Source of the DNA: Polymyxa betae
Taxonomy: Eukaryota; Endomyxa; Phytomyxea; Plasmodiophorida; Plasmodiophoridae
DNA: 64,000 bases
NCBI GenBank assembly: GCA_003693705.1
Contig: RBZT01000623.1
Span: 1 to 64,000 of the forward strand
Direction: 5' to 3'
Shown: one piece after another, positions 1 through 10,404 of the stretch
How the letters are laid out: each line of letters opens with the position of its first letter
Numbering within the stretch: position 1 is the stretch's first letter
The notes under the pieces: generated by a model
Database searches by the model: none
What the model saw: only the letters and a program-made list of their open reading frames with translations
Told to the model about the DNA's origin: nothing
Translations under genes and position numbers: made by a program

Positions 1-997
1 CAACATCGTAGTTAAGGGTTCAAATTGTTTTTTCCCTGAAAATCCTTAGAAAATCGAACCTTTTTTTAAATTGAAAAATTCGATTCTATTATGTCGGAAG
101 CAACTGAACATGATCATGCCCATAAGATCCGGAGCCAGTTCCCTACATTGATTTCCTATCACACCCGATTCATTTCAGAATCGGATAGATCCATGCCAGC
201 TTAGGCCCAGTCTAGAGACAAACAAAACAAGCAAACTTTGTCAACGTTTTGAAAAATAGTAATTCGGAAGAGCCCCGAAGTCCGTGACTGAGCTCTAGGT
301 CGATATCATATTAAGGGCGCGGTCATATATTCGCTTTCTCCATCACCGTGCGTACTCCGAGACGGGTTTCATTCGTCCATGAGCCATATCGTTATTGGAA
401 CTGTTCATCGTCCAAAGTCCTCCTGAATTCCACCATCATGTACGTATGCAACACCTGACCGTTTTCTTTTTTATGATGATTCTTGAACCAGCTACTCTGA
501 TTTAGCTAATGACAGACAAACCTTGTAATAGGGATGGGCCTGAGAATCCATCCTTAACTGACTTCTTACTGTTGTTTTTCCTTTCTTATCTCTCTCTATA
601 ATCGATAATAACGTTCGTTTTGTTCATAGGTATCGGAGCTCTTTCTCAAACAACCTTTTGACTCTAACTAATAAACCGTCTCTTCTGCCAACACTTTCCA
701 TTTTGCCATACAGTAGTTCTATCTAATAGTCAGATTTGTTTTATTCAGCATTGCGTGTTGAAATCCTTGACGGAACGATAAGTTCGAGACAAAGGAACTG
801 CCCAATGGTGCCTGATTAAATAGAAACCCGTTTCGTATATAAATCAATACAATTTGGGTCATCTCTTACACAATAGAATGATATAAGTAGATTTATTACA
901 AAACAGGAGTGCTCTATATTATGGATATGGTGATGATCTCTACTTTTCATCGAGCAGCTTCTCCAGCATTCAAGACGCACAGAACAGATGGTGTTTT
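1..997. other. Intergenic, no gene seen
   Basis: No open frame here shows recognisable protein similarity, and I see no tRNA, rRNA or clear repeat. It holds AT-rich tracts and the 3' flank of the minus-strand gene that ends at 998. An exon of a gene lying outside the window cannot be excluded. Confidence 0.4.
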
Positions 998-1760
998 TCA
1001 ATCTTGACAGCAGCGCTGATCCTGGATCAGCAGCAGACCGAGCTCGGCCGCCAGACGACTCGACCCGATCCGTTCCTGCAATCGGTTTCGAAGCTGAGCG
1101 CCCGCTTCGAATCCAGCATTGCAGGAATGTCGTAGAATACAATCGTACAGAAACTGAGCCAGGCGCTCACCGTGATCGTGATTGGCCAGCATTGATAAAA
1201 TATCAGCCAGGACGTCCGATCGAATCTCTCGACGCCCGGATAGATCGCTCGCTAACCTCCAAAGCATCTCCGCATTCAGTCGAATCGCTTCTGATTGCTT
1301 CCAAATGACATCAGTAATCGATCTGATACGAAATCTTCATAACACCACAGAACAATGCAAGTTTTTTGGAGAAAACAAAAAAAATGCAAAAAATTGTACC
1401 AGATTCGACTACCTGGCTCCAGATTTCATAGAAAAGCGATAAATCTTGCAGCCTGGAGCTCCATCTCAATAATTTCAAGGAAGACGGAGGTCGCATTCGT
1501 CGATTGAGCGAGGCGAACACGTCCTGGACCTGGCCATGCCGGACCATGGCCTGACAACGAATCTGGAGATGAAGGTCGGAGAGCGGATCGGCGACGGTGT
1601 CGTAGACGTCCTGGAACCGGTCCAGAGGCAGCTGACGGCAGCATCGCCAGAGTAGCTGATCGATCTGACGCTGGAGATGGCCTGGACGTGGCCGACGCTG
1701 GGCTCGAATGTGTCGGATCTGACGGGAGACGGCAGCGAGACATGACTCGAGCCCGATCAT
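998..1760 (-). CDS. Hypothetical helical protein, two exons
   Basis: I do not recognise this protein. An ATG at 1760 opens exon 1 (1760-1413). An intron at 1412-1298 (GTAGTC..GGAAG, 115 nt, with a long T tract) joins it in frame to exon 2 (1297-998), giving about 215 residues. The product is rich in Leu, Arg and Gln and looks helical throughout (for example LLRWSSRLQDLSLFYEIW, LADILSMLANHDHGERLAQF), which suggests a helical-repeat fold. No catalytic motif, signal peptide or membrane segment is visible. The intron is twice the usual length for this window, so the splice model is less certain than others, and a further exon downstream of 998 is possible. A double TAGGGTTT box lies about 105 bp upstream of the ATG. 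Confidence 0.5.
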
Positions 1761-2301
1761 CCCCGATATGATAATGACGACAAATTTGGGGATTGTCTCA
1801 GGGCTAAACGCAGATGTAACAGACTCTATAGAGAGCCATTTTCGACAGGTTGCTCACAATTTACAAACCCTAAACCCTAATGATTTTCTGCTAGAGGTTG
1901 AGAAGCATGCCGAATTGATGACGCCATCCAGAATGGGTTTTGGCTTCAATATTCGTTTCGAATGATGTCGAGCATATGGCTTTTCTGCTTCGGCAGAATG
2001 AAAGGCGGCAATTTATCAAACAGGAACCGAATGTGGTATTGGATCTGGCAATTGCGAATCCGTTGAGTATCTCGGGAAAGGGATGGCGCCTTCATCAACA
2101 GCCAATAGAACCCGCGTTGGGTGTCCACCTCGATAGTTGTTGAGAATCCTGATGGACGAAGACATCAGTGACTCCATGACATGGAGATTTGGACTCCAAT
2201 TTCGAAAAATTCCAAAACGTCAAGAACCACACCCAAATGTTCGAATAAAATCCCAATCCTGCATGACAGTCAGGCGTAATTAGAATGATATTTATTATGT
2301 A
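1761..2301. other. Intergenic upstream region
   Basis: This stretch lies between the gene starting at 1760 and the MITE-like element. Apart from the telo-box pair at 1865-1880 I see only short frames without recognisable similarity. Confidence 0.4.
1865..1880 (-). promoter_or_regulatory. Double telo-box-like motif upstream of the 1760 gene
   Basis: Two copies of AAACCCTA abut on the plus strand. Read in the direction of the minus-strand gene starting at 1760 they are TTAGGGTTTAGGGTTT. The site lies 105-120 bp before that ATG. The same box in the same orientation recurs before several other genes here. Function is inferred from position only. Confidence 0.4.
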
Positions 2302-2687
2302 CTCCCTCCGTCCCTCCGTTTAAATTTAAGTGTCGGAAATGGCTTTGAGAAATATTCAAATTCAGTATAAGTGTCGCAACTTTTGTCTCACATTGACAAT
2401 TGTCCATTTTAGAATTGAGAGCATTTCCACCTACCTATCGTAGTAGAGATGATCACGTTACCTCTGGAAGGCTGCGGCGTCTTCCTCATTACATTGCTTT
2501 CATTTGTGGAATTTATTATGGAATCTGAGCTGCACATAATATGCAAACCAATTTTTGCTCAAATTGCATCTGGTGATGCAGGGATCAGGGATCACATGTT
2601 CCTACCAACTTCATGGAACATGATTGAAAACTGACCTTAATCCGTCGCCCAGTCGATTTTCCGGCACTTAACCTTAAGCGGAGGGAG
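2302..2687. mobile_element. MITE-like element with Stowaway-type terminal inverted repeats
   Basis: The left end begins CTCCCTCCGT at 2302, directly after a TA. The right end finishes CGGAGGGAG at 2687. The arms match inward for about 30 bases with few mismatches (left ..TTTAAGTGTCGG, right complement ..GTTAAGTGCCGG). The left arm carries an extra 8-base copy of CCCTCCGT. At about 386 bp with no coding frame, this fits a non-autonomous Tc1/mariner-type MITE. CTCCCTCCGT is the hallmark terminus of plant Stowaway elements. The right flank is TG rather than TA, so the target duplication is imperfect. No transposase is seen in the window. Confidence 0.65.
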
Positions 2688-3504
2688 TGCATTTTTTGTC
2701 ATTGCAAGTGGTTGACAGACGTATGAATTGTCAGCTTACGCAGATGCATGGATATATCTGCGAATGATGACGGCCGCTTTGGTGTGGTTGTTTTTGCGTT
2801 TGTAATGAGATCTATACGTACGGACAGGCCCAACATGACCTCATGACAAACTACCACAGTAACGAATCAAGTGTGAAAAAATTGCGTACTGACTGCAAGC
2901 ATGCAGTTCTGACTGGTAGTATAAACGAATCGACAGTTCGATGACCTATGAAAACACTTAATCAAACATCTGTTGTTGCAATTTTATTATTGCAAAGCTG
3001 TTGTCTGGAAATCAGGATAATGTACCACAAAACTTTCCATCTTATGATTGCCATCAAGAATTTTCTGCGAATGTCTATTATGGACCATAATGGTGATCGA
3101 TAATGGAGGGACAGCGCGATAATCATGATTCCATAATGGACCATAAAGGGTTGCGTAATGACTAATGACCCATTTTGGAATTCCTTACCAGAGGCGCATT
3201 TTTTTATCCATTTTTCTCAGTAACCAAAAGGCTGTACCAGTCCATCAGCAATGTGTTAAATCCAACAATCTTTTCGATTTATGTAAATATTTTTTCCGAA
3301 GTCCATTTTTCGTCTTTAAAACTTGCATTCGAATAAAGTGCGCAGAGGTGGTTATTTGCCCGAAATTTACGGTACTTGTGTGCCGATAACCAGTTTGAGC
3401 GGTATGCATGGAATTATATAGGTAGCAAATTGACGTTTTTTATGTCATTGCCGTATGGTCGAGATGACTTCAGGATATTATAAAGGAGTGTGTACCAGAA
3501 TGGT
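2688..3504. other. Intergenic, no gene seen
   Basis: No convincing coding region. Around 3070-3150 the words TATGGACCATAATGG and CCATAATGGACCATAA recur as a small imperfect repeat cluster. The right part is the 3' flank of the Sds3-like gene. Confidence 0.4.
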
Positions 3505-4598
3505 TTATATTTGCTCTAAGGTTTCGTCCAGCTTTGAAAGATGTTCGATTGACGCCATTCCGGTCCGCAGGAAGCTCAGAGGCAACGAATGCCGCTTGCC
3601 TGTCTTTGAATCTACAATGTTCACATCTGCAATGGTGATGAGAGTCATACATCATTGACGGGAGGGGGAAATACCAACCTGTGCTGGTGATTGATTCAAT
3701 GATTCCAGTGCGACCGTCGCCATGCTGACCGCAATCGACGCGGTCGCCGATCTGAAATTTGATATTCCCAACGTACAGGACGTCGTCCTCGACGCGGACT
3801 AGATCGCACCTGGGCGACGTCGGCTGCGCGGCGGTGAACGGTTTTGTGATCCTCTTGAGATCGGATCGGATCTCGTCTTCGGACAGTTTGATCTTGACAG
3901 TTACCGGCTTCTGCTGGCTCTGCAAAGCGGCCGCCGACGACCGCGTCGAAGCTGCCTGCATTGTTGATGGCATCCGCGCCTTCTTCCTTAGCATTTGTGG
4001 TGACGAAACCCCATTCGTATCGTTGTATCGCCTGCGATTGCGTTTGACATCGTCTAGTAAGCGATTACGCAAACATCGCACATCCTCCTACACACAAAAT
4101 AAAGATTTTGTGAAATAAAATTTACAAACCGACGTTATATTGGTCGATGGCAGCCTTGACGGCGCCGTCGAATTCGTTCTCGATATTCATAATACGGTCA
4201 TTACGCCACGTCTCGGCCGAGGCGATTAGTTCGGCTTTGCGGCGCTGGATATCTGCCAGGCCCTCCTGCAAGCGTTGATGTGAGCCGTTCTCGATCGCCT
4301 CCACCTCCTTATCGAATGACGCCATTCGATCGCAGGGCAGGCGGAAGAACGGACGCCCGGTCGACGCCGTGCTGCGGAGGCGCGCCCGCTTTCCGTTCGT
4401 CTGCATGAGATCTGCACACGGAGATTCAGGCGATGCCAGGGCTGGACCAGAACCACACGAATCGACCTCGCATAATGACGCCTCTATCGCAGTCTGTATG
4501 TGTATGAGGATCTCGGGAGCTGTGTGAGCACTAGTAGTAGTAATAGTAGCTGGGTCGGGGGGCGATATTGCAGCTGATTTCCACCTATATAGGCTCAC
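3505..4598 (-). CDS. Sds3/BRMS1-like subunit of a Sin3-type histone deacetylase complex
   Basis: The predicted 331-residue protein comes from three exons: 4598-4134, 4087-3679 and 3626-3505. The introns are 46 and 52 nt and the summed exons keep frame. Exon 1 carries the family's core coiled coil (DKEVEAIENGSHQRLQEGLA, then ELIASAETWRNDRIMNIENE). Exon 2 has a basic linker and the segment VRVEDDVLYVGNIKFQIGDR. Exon 3 ends in SLPLSFLRTGMASIEHLSKL. In animals and yeast, Sds3, SUDS3 and BRMS1 scaffold the Sin3-HDAC corepressor through this coiled coil. The first 50 residues are low complexity, and an internal Met at about residue 65 could be the true start. The donor of intron 1 (GTCGGT) is weak. 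Function follows from the family, not from any catalytic residue. Confidence 0.8.
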
Positions 4599-5034
4599 GC
4601 AATTTTTCCCTCTTCCAGGCCTTGCTGTCTATGAAAAATTTGGAAGAGGTTTACGTTACATTTGGGACGATCGGGGTGCTGGTGGTTGTGTGCCACCCCA
4701 ACTGGGATGCCGGCATGGCATAGATGGTCGGCTCGAGGCATCAATGATGGTGTGTCGGAGGCACAACACACCCCGACAGGGTAGGAGGCCAGCAACGACG
4801 CTACCAGGGACCGGCGTCGAGCGCCTTTCTCCCGATCTGTGATAGCGCTTGCTGCGCCGATCTAGCTTCAATTACAGCGTGGCAAGCGGAAGGATATAAG
4901 AAACAAGAGCAGGCTTCGGCTATTTTAAAATAAACAGCTATTGAAGGCATCTCCTTCTCAGCTTCTAACAGGCATCGCATTCTAGAACGGAGCGTTTACG
5001 TTACATAGCTAGGGTTTGGACGACAGTAGATGTA
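4599..5034. other. Intergenic region with two GTTTACGTTACAT copies
   Basis: This lies upstream of the Sds3-like gene and downstream of AATF. It contains GTTTACGTTACAT at 4649-4661 and again at 4994-5006. The second copy is followed at 5010-5017 by TAGGGTTT. No convincing coding frame is present. These may be promoter elements of the Sds3-like gene or of an unseen plus-strand transcript. Confidence 0.4.
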
Positions 5035-6342
5035 TTACGTAGCGAATAGATGGGTGAATAGGTGGTCCACGTCATAATCGAAAACGATGTCCCTACTGCA
5101 GGGCGCCATGAAGTTCACGATCTTCTCGTGGACCACGAACTTGATTTTACGTCCCTTGCTGGCGCGCCGATCAACCTGTTTCCCGGCCGGGTCGCTGCTG
5201 CCACGACGAGAGACGCGCCCGATGGCAGCCGCCTCCTCATTCGCTGAGCTGATCAGCTCCTTGAGCAGCAGATGATAGAAATCGGTATCGTCGAAAACTT
5301 CGGCGGCTTGATCGGACGCCAGAGCGCTCACCTGATTCTTGTTTAGGAACGCTCGTTGTCTTAATGGTTCCATATCAGCCAGATTTGTCTTTATCTGAGC
5401 CAACACGCTCTGATTCAGCGCCTTGAATTTTTTGTTGTTTAAGGCATGACCACCAGCAGCGACCTGCGTCCTTCGGTTCCAATAATCGATAGTGGATTCA
5501 CGGCCGGATCGCGTTGCCTCGAATCGGGCGTCGATCTCGGACCAGATCGCGTCCAGATCGGGTCGCTGTCTCTTCTTGACGTTGATCGCCTTGACTTCCA
5601 CCGACCCAAAGATGCCAGAAGCATTGAGAAGGCGGGATTCGAGATGTGTCAGATCGGCTAACACGTCGGATAGCAGATCGGCTGAGGTTCGGAACGAATC
5701 GGCGATCTCGACGGATTGATCGCAAACCAGATCGAAGTCGTCGCCGTATGGAAGCCGCCCGATCATCTGCAGCGGTTTCTGAAGGCTCATTCGCAGGTCC
5801 AGGGCGGATTCGTACAGCTTGCGCTGGTGACGAACTGAGGCAGCTTGAACCTGGTCCTGCTCTTTCGAGCGGCTGCTGTCCAAAAGAAAAGTCGAATCTT
5901 CGCGTTCCAGATCGGCTAACGCCTTCACAGCATCGTTGTTCGACGAGATGGCAGGAATGGTTTCAACGATCGCGGAAACGTCGTTTTCGCTTTCGACTGC
6001 ATCGTCTTCGGATTGAAGCATTTCTTCTTCCTCGCTCTCAGATTCAAACGCTTCCTCTTCGTCGGCTTCGGATTCTTCGACGTCATTGGAATCATAATCG
6101 AGCTGTTTTCTACTGACTCTCTCTATGAGCTCATCGTTATCTGTGTTGGTATTTTGCCTGGCATGACGCCGACGGCGAATTTCCTGCGCTGTGAGCTCTT
6201 GTTCAGAACCGCTATCGTCGTCAACTCGGGCGCTCTCTCCGATCTGTTCTGGATCGATATCTTGATATTGCGAGCGAGAAACAGATCCCTCCCATTGGCG
6301 TCTGTGGGCGTTGGTCGATTTGGGGATTCTTGGGGCGCCCAT
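5035..6342 (-). CDS. AATF: AATF/Che-1 (Bfr2) ribosome-biogenesis factor
   Basis: A single uninterrupted frame of 435 residues. The N-terminal third is basic, then strongly acidic with Ser/Asp/Glu runs (about residues 85-130), as in AATF/Bfr2. The middle has the AATF leucine-zipper-like region (YESALDLRMSLQKPLQMIGR). The C-terminal TRAUB domain is well conserved: FDDTDFYHLLLKELI near residue 345, then KQVDRRASKGRKIKFVVHEK and VNFMAP near 385-412. Bfr2 acts in the small-subunit processome in the nucleolus, in early 18S pre-rRNA processing. The gene is divergent from bystin, another 40S maturation factor, across 443 bp. Length is below human AATF (about 560 residues) but like fungal Bfr2. The lack of introns is unusual for this window. 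Confidence 0.92.
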   Translation of the reverse strand: MGAPRIPKSTNAHRRQWEGSVSRSQYQDIDPEQIGESARVDDDSGSEQELTAQEIRRRRHARQNTNTDNDELIERVSRKQLDYDSNDVEESEADEEEAFESESEEEEMLQSEDDAVESENDVSAIVETIPAISSNNDAVKALADLEREDSTFLLDSSRSKEQDQVQAASVRHQRKLYESALDLRMSLQKPLQMIGRLPYGDDFDLVCDQSVEIADSFRTSADLLSDVLADLTHLESRLLNASGIFGSVEVKAINVKKRQRPDLDAIWSEIDARFEATRSGRESTIDYWNRRTQVAAGGHALNNKKFKALNQSVLAQIKTNLADMEPLRQRAFLNKNQVSALASDQAAEVFDDTDFYHLLLKELISSANEEAAAIGRVSRRGSSDPAGKQVDRRASKGRKIKFVVHEKIVNFMAPCSRDIVFDYDVDHLFTHLFAT

Positions 6343-6785
6343 TTTCAGAATCCTTTGGAAAAAATTACGGAGTCCGTGAAAGACCCGAACATCATGTCCT
6401 CAAAATGTTTTCATCAATTCTCTTAAATTGAAATTCTGTAATCAATGTAAGACTCTTGAGGCCTCGTCTTTCTGGTTTTTGATATGTTAACAAAACGATC
6501 GACGATGAAGTCATCTCTTCAGTTGCTAGTTGATATGAACTTGGTTTGGTTTTCGACAATAGGAACTGGATTGGGTTAGATTGTGAATCCAGTGTAAATT
6601 CATTTCTAATAAATCGTTTTTCATCGGTTGTTCCGCTTTTTGTATAGTTGTGCAAATTTAAAACAGCAAAAAAAAAACGTTTTGAAAAGTCCGTCAGGAG
6701 TCCGTAATTGATCTGGCCTACTTGATTTAAGAAATCTCCCAGAAATTCTTGTTCGTTACAGGCGGCCAGTTCCTGATTTGAAACC
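6343..6785. promoter_or_regulatory. Shared divergent promoter of AATF and bystin genes
   Basis: The 443 bp separate two head-to-head start codons of ribosome-biogenesis genes. AGTCCGT occurs three times (6371-6377, 6688-6694, 6699-6705), the first about 30 bp from the AATF ATG. No TAGGGTTT box is present. A regulatory role is inferred from position and repetition. Confidence 0.45.
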
Positions 6786-8418
6786 ATGGGGAAAGTGGCA
6801 AAGCCCGAGAAGCCTCGCAGAATCAAGAGAGGCGGTAAGAAAAGTCGTGAATCGCTCGGCGTCGAGATCGAGGAGCACAACCTCTCCAAACATGGAATTT
6901 TGTCTACCAAAAATTTGCCGAAATCTGATGACGAAGCCGACCAGGTTTGCCCGATTTTGTCATCATGCTGTCTTATTTGACTCGGCAAAGATGGAGGTTT
7001 ATGACGAGAACGAGCTGGAGACTATCTCTGCCGACCTGACAGCCAAGATCTTAAAGCAGGCCCAAGAACAGCAGGCCGAACTCAGCGATCGCGAAGACAA
7101 TGACGCCAAACCACGACAGTTCTCCTTCAACGATATCGAATTCGACGTTGAAGAGATGGAAGGTCCGTTAGCGATTGTTACCGATCATCTTAATTTGATT
7201 TTGCTGTGGCAGAGGACGACCTCGGCGCCGAACCTGTTGACGTTGCGGCCGACATCAGCCCCGAGGAGGAGGCCATGCTTTCCATGTACATGTCTGGGGC
7301 GGCGCCGGTCCGCCGCACGCTCGCCGACCTCATCATGGAAAAGATCCGCGAGAAGGAGGAGCGCCAGCCCCAGGGCTCCGTCGCCCACAACCAGATCTCC
7401 GAGAAGGTCCAGCTTGTCTACAGCCAGATTGGCACGCTTATGTCCAGATTTCGATCAGGTTCGCTTGTTTGTTCCTGTATGGCTATCGTCTAACCGTTGC
7501 GTAGGAAAGCTGCCGAAAGCGCTGAAGGTGATCCCATCGCTGAAAAACTGGGAGGAGATTCTGCAGCTGACGAAGCCCGAGGAGTGGACGGCCCAGGCGC
7601 TGGCCGCCATCACGCGCCTATTCGCGTCCAATTTCAACTCGCGAATGGCACAGCGCTTCTACAACCTCGTCCTGCTGCCGCGAATCCGCTCCGATATCGA
7701 GACCCATAAGAAGCTCAACTTCCATCTGTTAGTTCACCGCCCTCGTCGTTGGCAGCGTCTGATCTTGTGTTTACAGGTATATGGCGATGCGAAAGGCGGT
7801 GTTCAAGCCAGCCGCCTTATTCAAAGGCATCGTCCTGCCACTGGCCGAGGACGCATGCACCGCCCGCGAAGCCATCATCGTCTGCTCGATTCTGGCCAAG
7901 ATCTCCATCCCGATGATTCATTCAGGTGCGGCTATTCTGAAGCTCAGCCAGATGCCGTATTCCGGGCCGAACTGCGTCTTCATCAAAACACTTCTCAACA
8001 AGAAGTATTCGTTGCCTTATCAGGTTCTTTCGATTTTGATTTATATATTTTTCCTGACAATCGCGATTAGGTGATTTCCGGCCTCGTTAAATATTTCGAT
8101 TCGTTCAACACGGACGATCGCGCCATGCCTGTTATCTGGCATCAGACCTTCCTGATGTTCGCTCAACGTTATAAGAATGTGATTACACCGTAAGGACGTT
8201 TTCAACGGTCGTGGCTATCATTGATTGGAACTTCAAGGGAGCATAAAGAGCGATTGAAGCACGTTCTCAGGAAGCACGAACATCATCAGATCACGGGCGA
8301 GATCCGACGAGAGCTGTTCGCAGCGCCATCAGCCGTCCCGAGACCATCGATTGGCGAAGGCGTGTTGGATCGTCGAACCATGGCGGCCGCCATCAAATTC
8401 TCCAATAAACAAAAGTAA
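6786..8418 (+). CDS. BYSL: Bystin (Enp1), 40S ribosomal subunit biogenesis factor
   Basis: Seven exons give 448 residues: 6786-6944, 6991-7162, 7213-7458, 7505-7727, 7777-8023, 8071-8189 and 8238-8418. The six introns are 46-50 nt and all keep frame. The N-terminus is basic and charged. The bystin domain begins near residue 120 and includes [56 protein letters not shown] and [15 protein letters not shown]. The end is [18 protein letters not shown]. Human bystin has 437 residues, so the model looks complete. Enp1/bystin binds pre-40S particles in the nucleolus and escorts them to the cytoplasm. It is divergent from AATF, which works in the same pathway. The ATG at 6786 is chosen because it starts the conserved basic N-terminus. 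Confidence 0.95.
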
Positions 8419-8489
8419 TTGGGTTTCTAATGGATTCGCGACCGGCCGGTACTTGGCCGCCGTCGAAAACCTTTCAATCTTTAGTTTGT

Positions 8490-8526
8490 CGGTTCTATTG
8501 GAGAGAGAGAGAGAGAGGGAGAGAGC
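8490..8526. repeat. GA-rich microsatellite
   Basis: A run of about fifteen GA dinucleotides, slightly interrupted, sits in the short intergenic gap between the 3' ends of bystin and ALKBH8. A similar GA run occurs near 19265-19292. Confidence 0.7.
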
Positions 8527-8687
8527 CTGCAACCTCTCCCCTCTCATTCTCTATTCTACTATCAGGCTACGAAGTTTGAAGACGAAGAGTAAATGTTACA
8601 ACGAGAGAGGGAGAGAAGCGAAGACGCAGAGTTATGTTACAATAAGAGAAACAGAGTCAGAGAGTGTCTCTCCCCTCTTTATCATCA

Positions 8688-10404
8688 CTATTCTATCCTC
8701 TTCCTGATCGTCACGAGCCAGTTCGAGGCATCGTAGACCTCAGAGACGACCTCGGCGCCGGCGATCTGTCTGACCAATTCGGGGATCTCGCCTTGGGCGT
8801 ACATGTGGCAGAAACGCTGGACGATGGTCTCGTCGCCGTCTTTCAGGAATCGGCTTGTCTTCTGCCACGGCACGAAACAGTCGCGATCCAGGAAGCGTCT
8901 TCGTGAGGTTTGATCTTGCTCAATGGCCCAGGCCACGACTAAGATGGAACCGCCTGGGCGAACGATTCGAACGAGCTCCGATAACAGCAGCAATCGACGA
9001 GGAACGTTCGAGATATGGTGAAGAACAGCTACGGATAATGCTGCATCGACGGAACCACTTCTGATTGGAACATATAATGCATCGCAGACGCCCACCTCGG
9101 ATGGTGGCAGGCGTTCTTTGCAATGATGCACCAAGCTCTCGCATCGATCGAATCCGACGATATAGCTACCTGGATTGATACAGGACAGGTATTTGCCATT
9201 ACCGCAGCCGATATCAGCAATGAACGAGAACGTTGGCAACTCTTTGATGAATTTCTCGACAAGAGGCCATGGCTTATACCTAACAATCGTTGTTATGAAC
9301 TGGTGCTGCGTGAAGCCAAATAACGAACCGAGTTGAAGAGAAATGGTCAGCGATCTTATCATAGAAGCCGTGGACATAGTCGATCTCGACCTGGGGCGAT
9401 CTATACACTGCTTCAGGATCGCATTCAGGGCGAGCAACTTCCTCAGATTGGCTTGGACGATTACGATCGCAATGTTCCGGATAATCGCATTGGCATTGTT
9501 TGCAAGTATTCACAGTCCGATAAGTCAGCGATATGCGACCGGATCGAGGGCGAATCTCGCCATCAATACGATCGTATTGACGGGCGCGTATAGTGTGCTT
9601 CCAGCGATAACGAGATTCGCCGGTCATCACGAATAAGCATCGCCGGGGTAGGTAAATGTTCACCTTTCGCGATTCGTCTGCGAGATCGATAAAGGTGATC
9701 ACCGACTCTCCTTGCAAAGACAGAGAAGCGACTCCGTCCAGGAACGAGCTGTGCCGATCGCAATGCGGTGGAATACCGGCCCCTGGATCGTAGCGATTGA
9801 TCGTCATCTGGTCAGACTCGAACGGCGTGAGACCTTCGCGATACATTCGCTGGGCAATGGCCTTAAACTGTTCCGGTATCGGTTCGCATCGAGAATGAAG
9901 GTCGATTTCGTTATTGGTATAATCGAACGCATAGCCGAAATGCGACACGCGTCGTAAATCGAGCTTGGACCAGTTCGGGATTTTCGAAACAGCCTCAATT
10001 AGCTCGGCTTCCTGTTTAAGATCGATACAATCCGGAACAAATTTGCATCCGGGGATGACACCATCCGGTTGGAAATCGGTCGAGATATTCGGCAGACCAT
10101 CGAAAGCATCGGATCGAAGTTTGCAGTAATGGACGATCAGAGTCCGACCAGACCATTCGGGAATAGTGTTTATCGAGTCGCGGATCTTTTCACACGATTC
10201 TGCAGAGTCCATGGTCACGAACAGATGCGCCTTTTTAATAGGCATCTCCAGGTTTCGAACCTGGCCGAAATTCTGCAACGTATCCAAAACGAATCGTTCC
10301 GAGTCGCCAACACGGTCTCCGACGCCCCGAATTATAATGTGCTCAGATTTAGGCGCCGTTCTACAGGGTTTATAAGAGACATCGTCACTGTGTAAGACGG
10401 TCAT
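8688..10404 (-). CDS. ALKBH8: ALKBH8-type tRNA wobble-uridine hydroxylase/methyltransferase
   Basis: Two exons (10404-9329 and 9279-8688, intron 49 nt) give 555 residues. Order: an RRM-like region (IIIRGVGDR..RFVLDTLQNFGQVRN, about residues 20-100), an AlkB 2OG-Fe(II) dioxygenase domain (iron and substrate motifs NRYDPGAGIPPHCDRHSSF and WKHTIRAR, about 190-305), then a Trm9-like methyltransferase. The splice restores HFSSTRYKPWP before VADIGCGNGKYL-type motif I (here IADIGCGNGKYL), followed by DALYVPIRSGSVDAALSVAV. In animals the methyltransferase completes mcm5U at tRNA position 34 and the AlkB domain hydroxylates it. An upstream in-frame ATG at 10515 would add 37 residues of no obvious similarity, so I prefer 10404. 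A C-terminal TRM112-dependent activity is expected from the family. Confidence 0.92.

Noticed and set aside
3060-3150. ATGGACCATAATGG repeat cluster as a mobile element or regulatory array
   Set aside because: Only a few imperfect copies, no terminal repeats or duplication, and no nearby start codon it could serve.
6778-8070. A 430-codon frame overlapping bystin on the same strand
   Set aside because: It runs through all the short introns and matches bystin only in parts; the seven-exon model explains the conserved protein fully.
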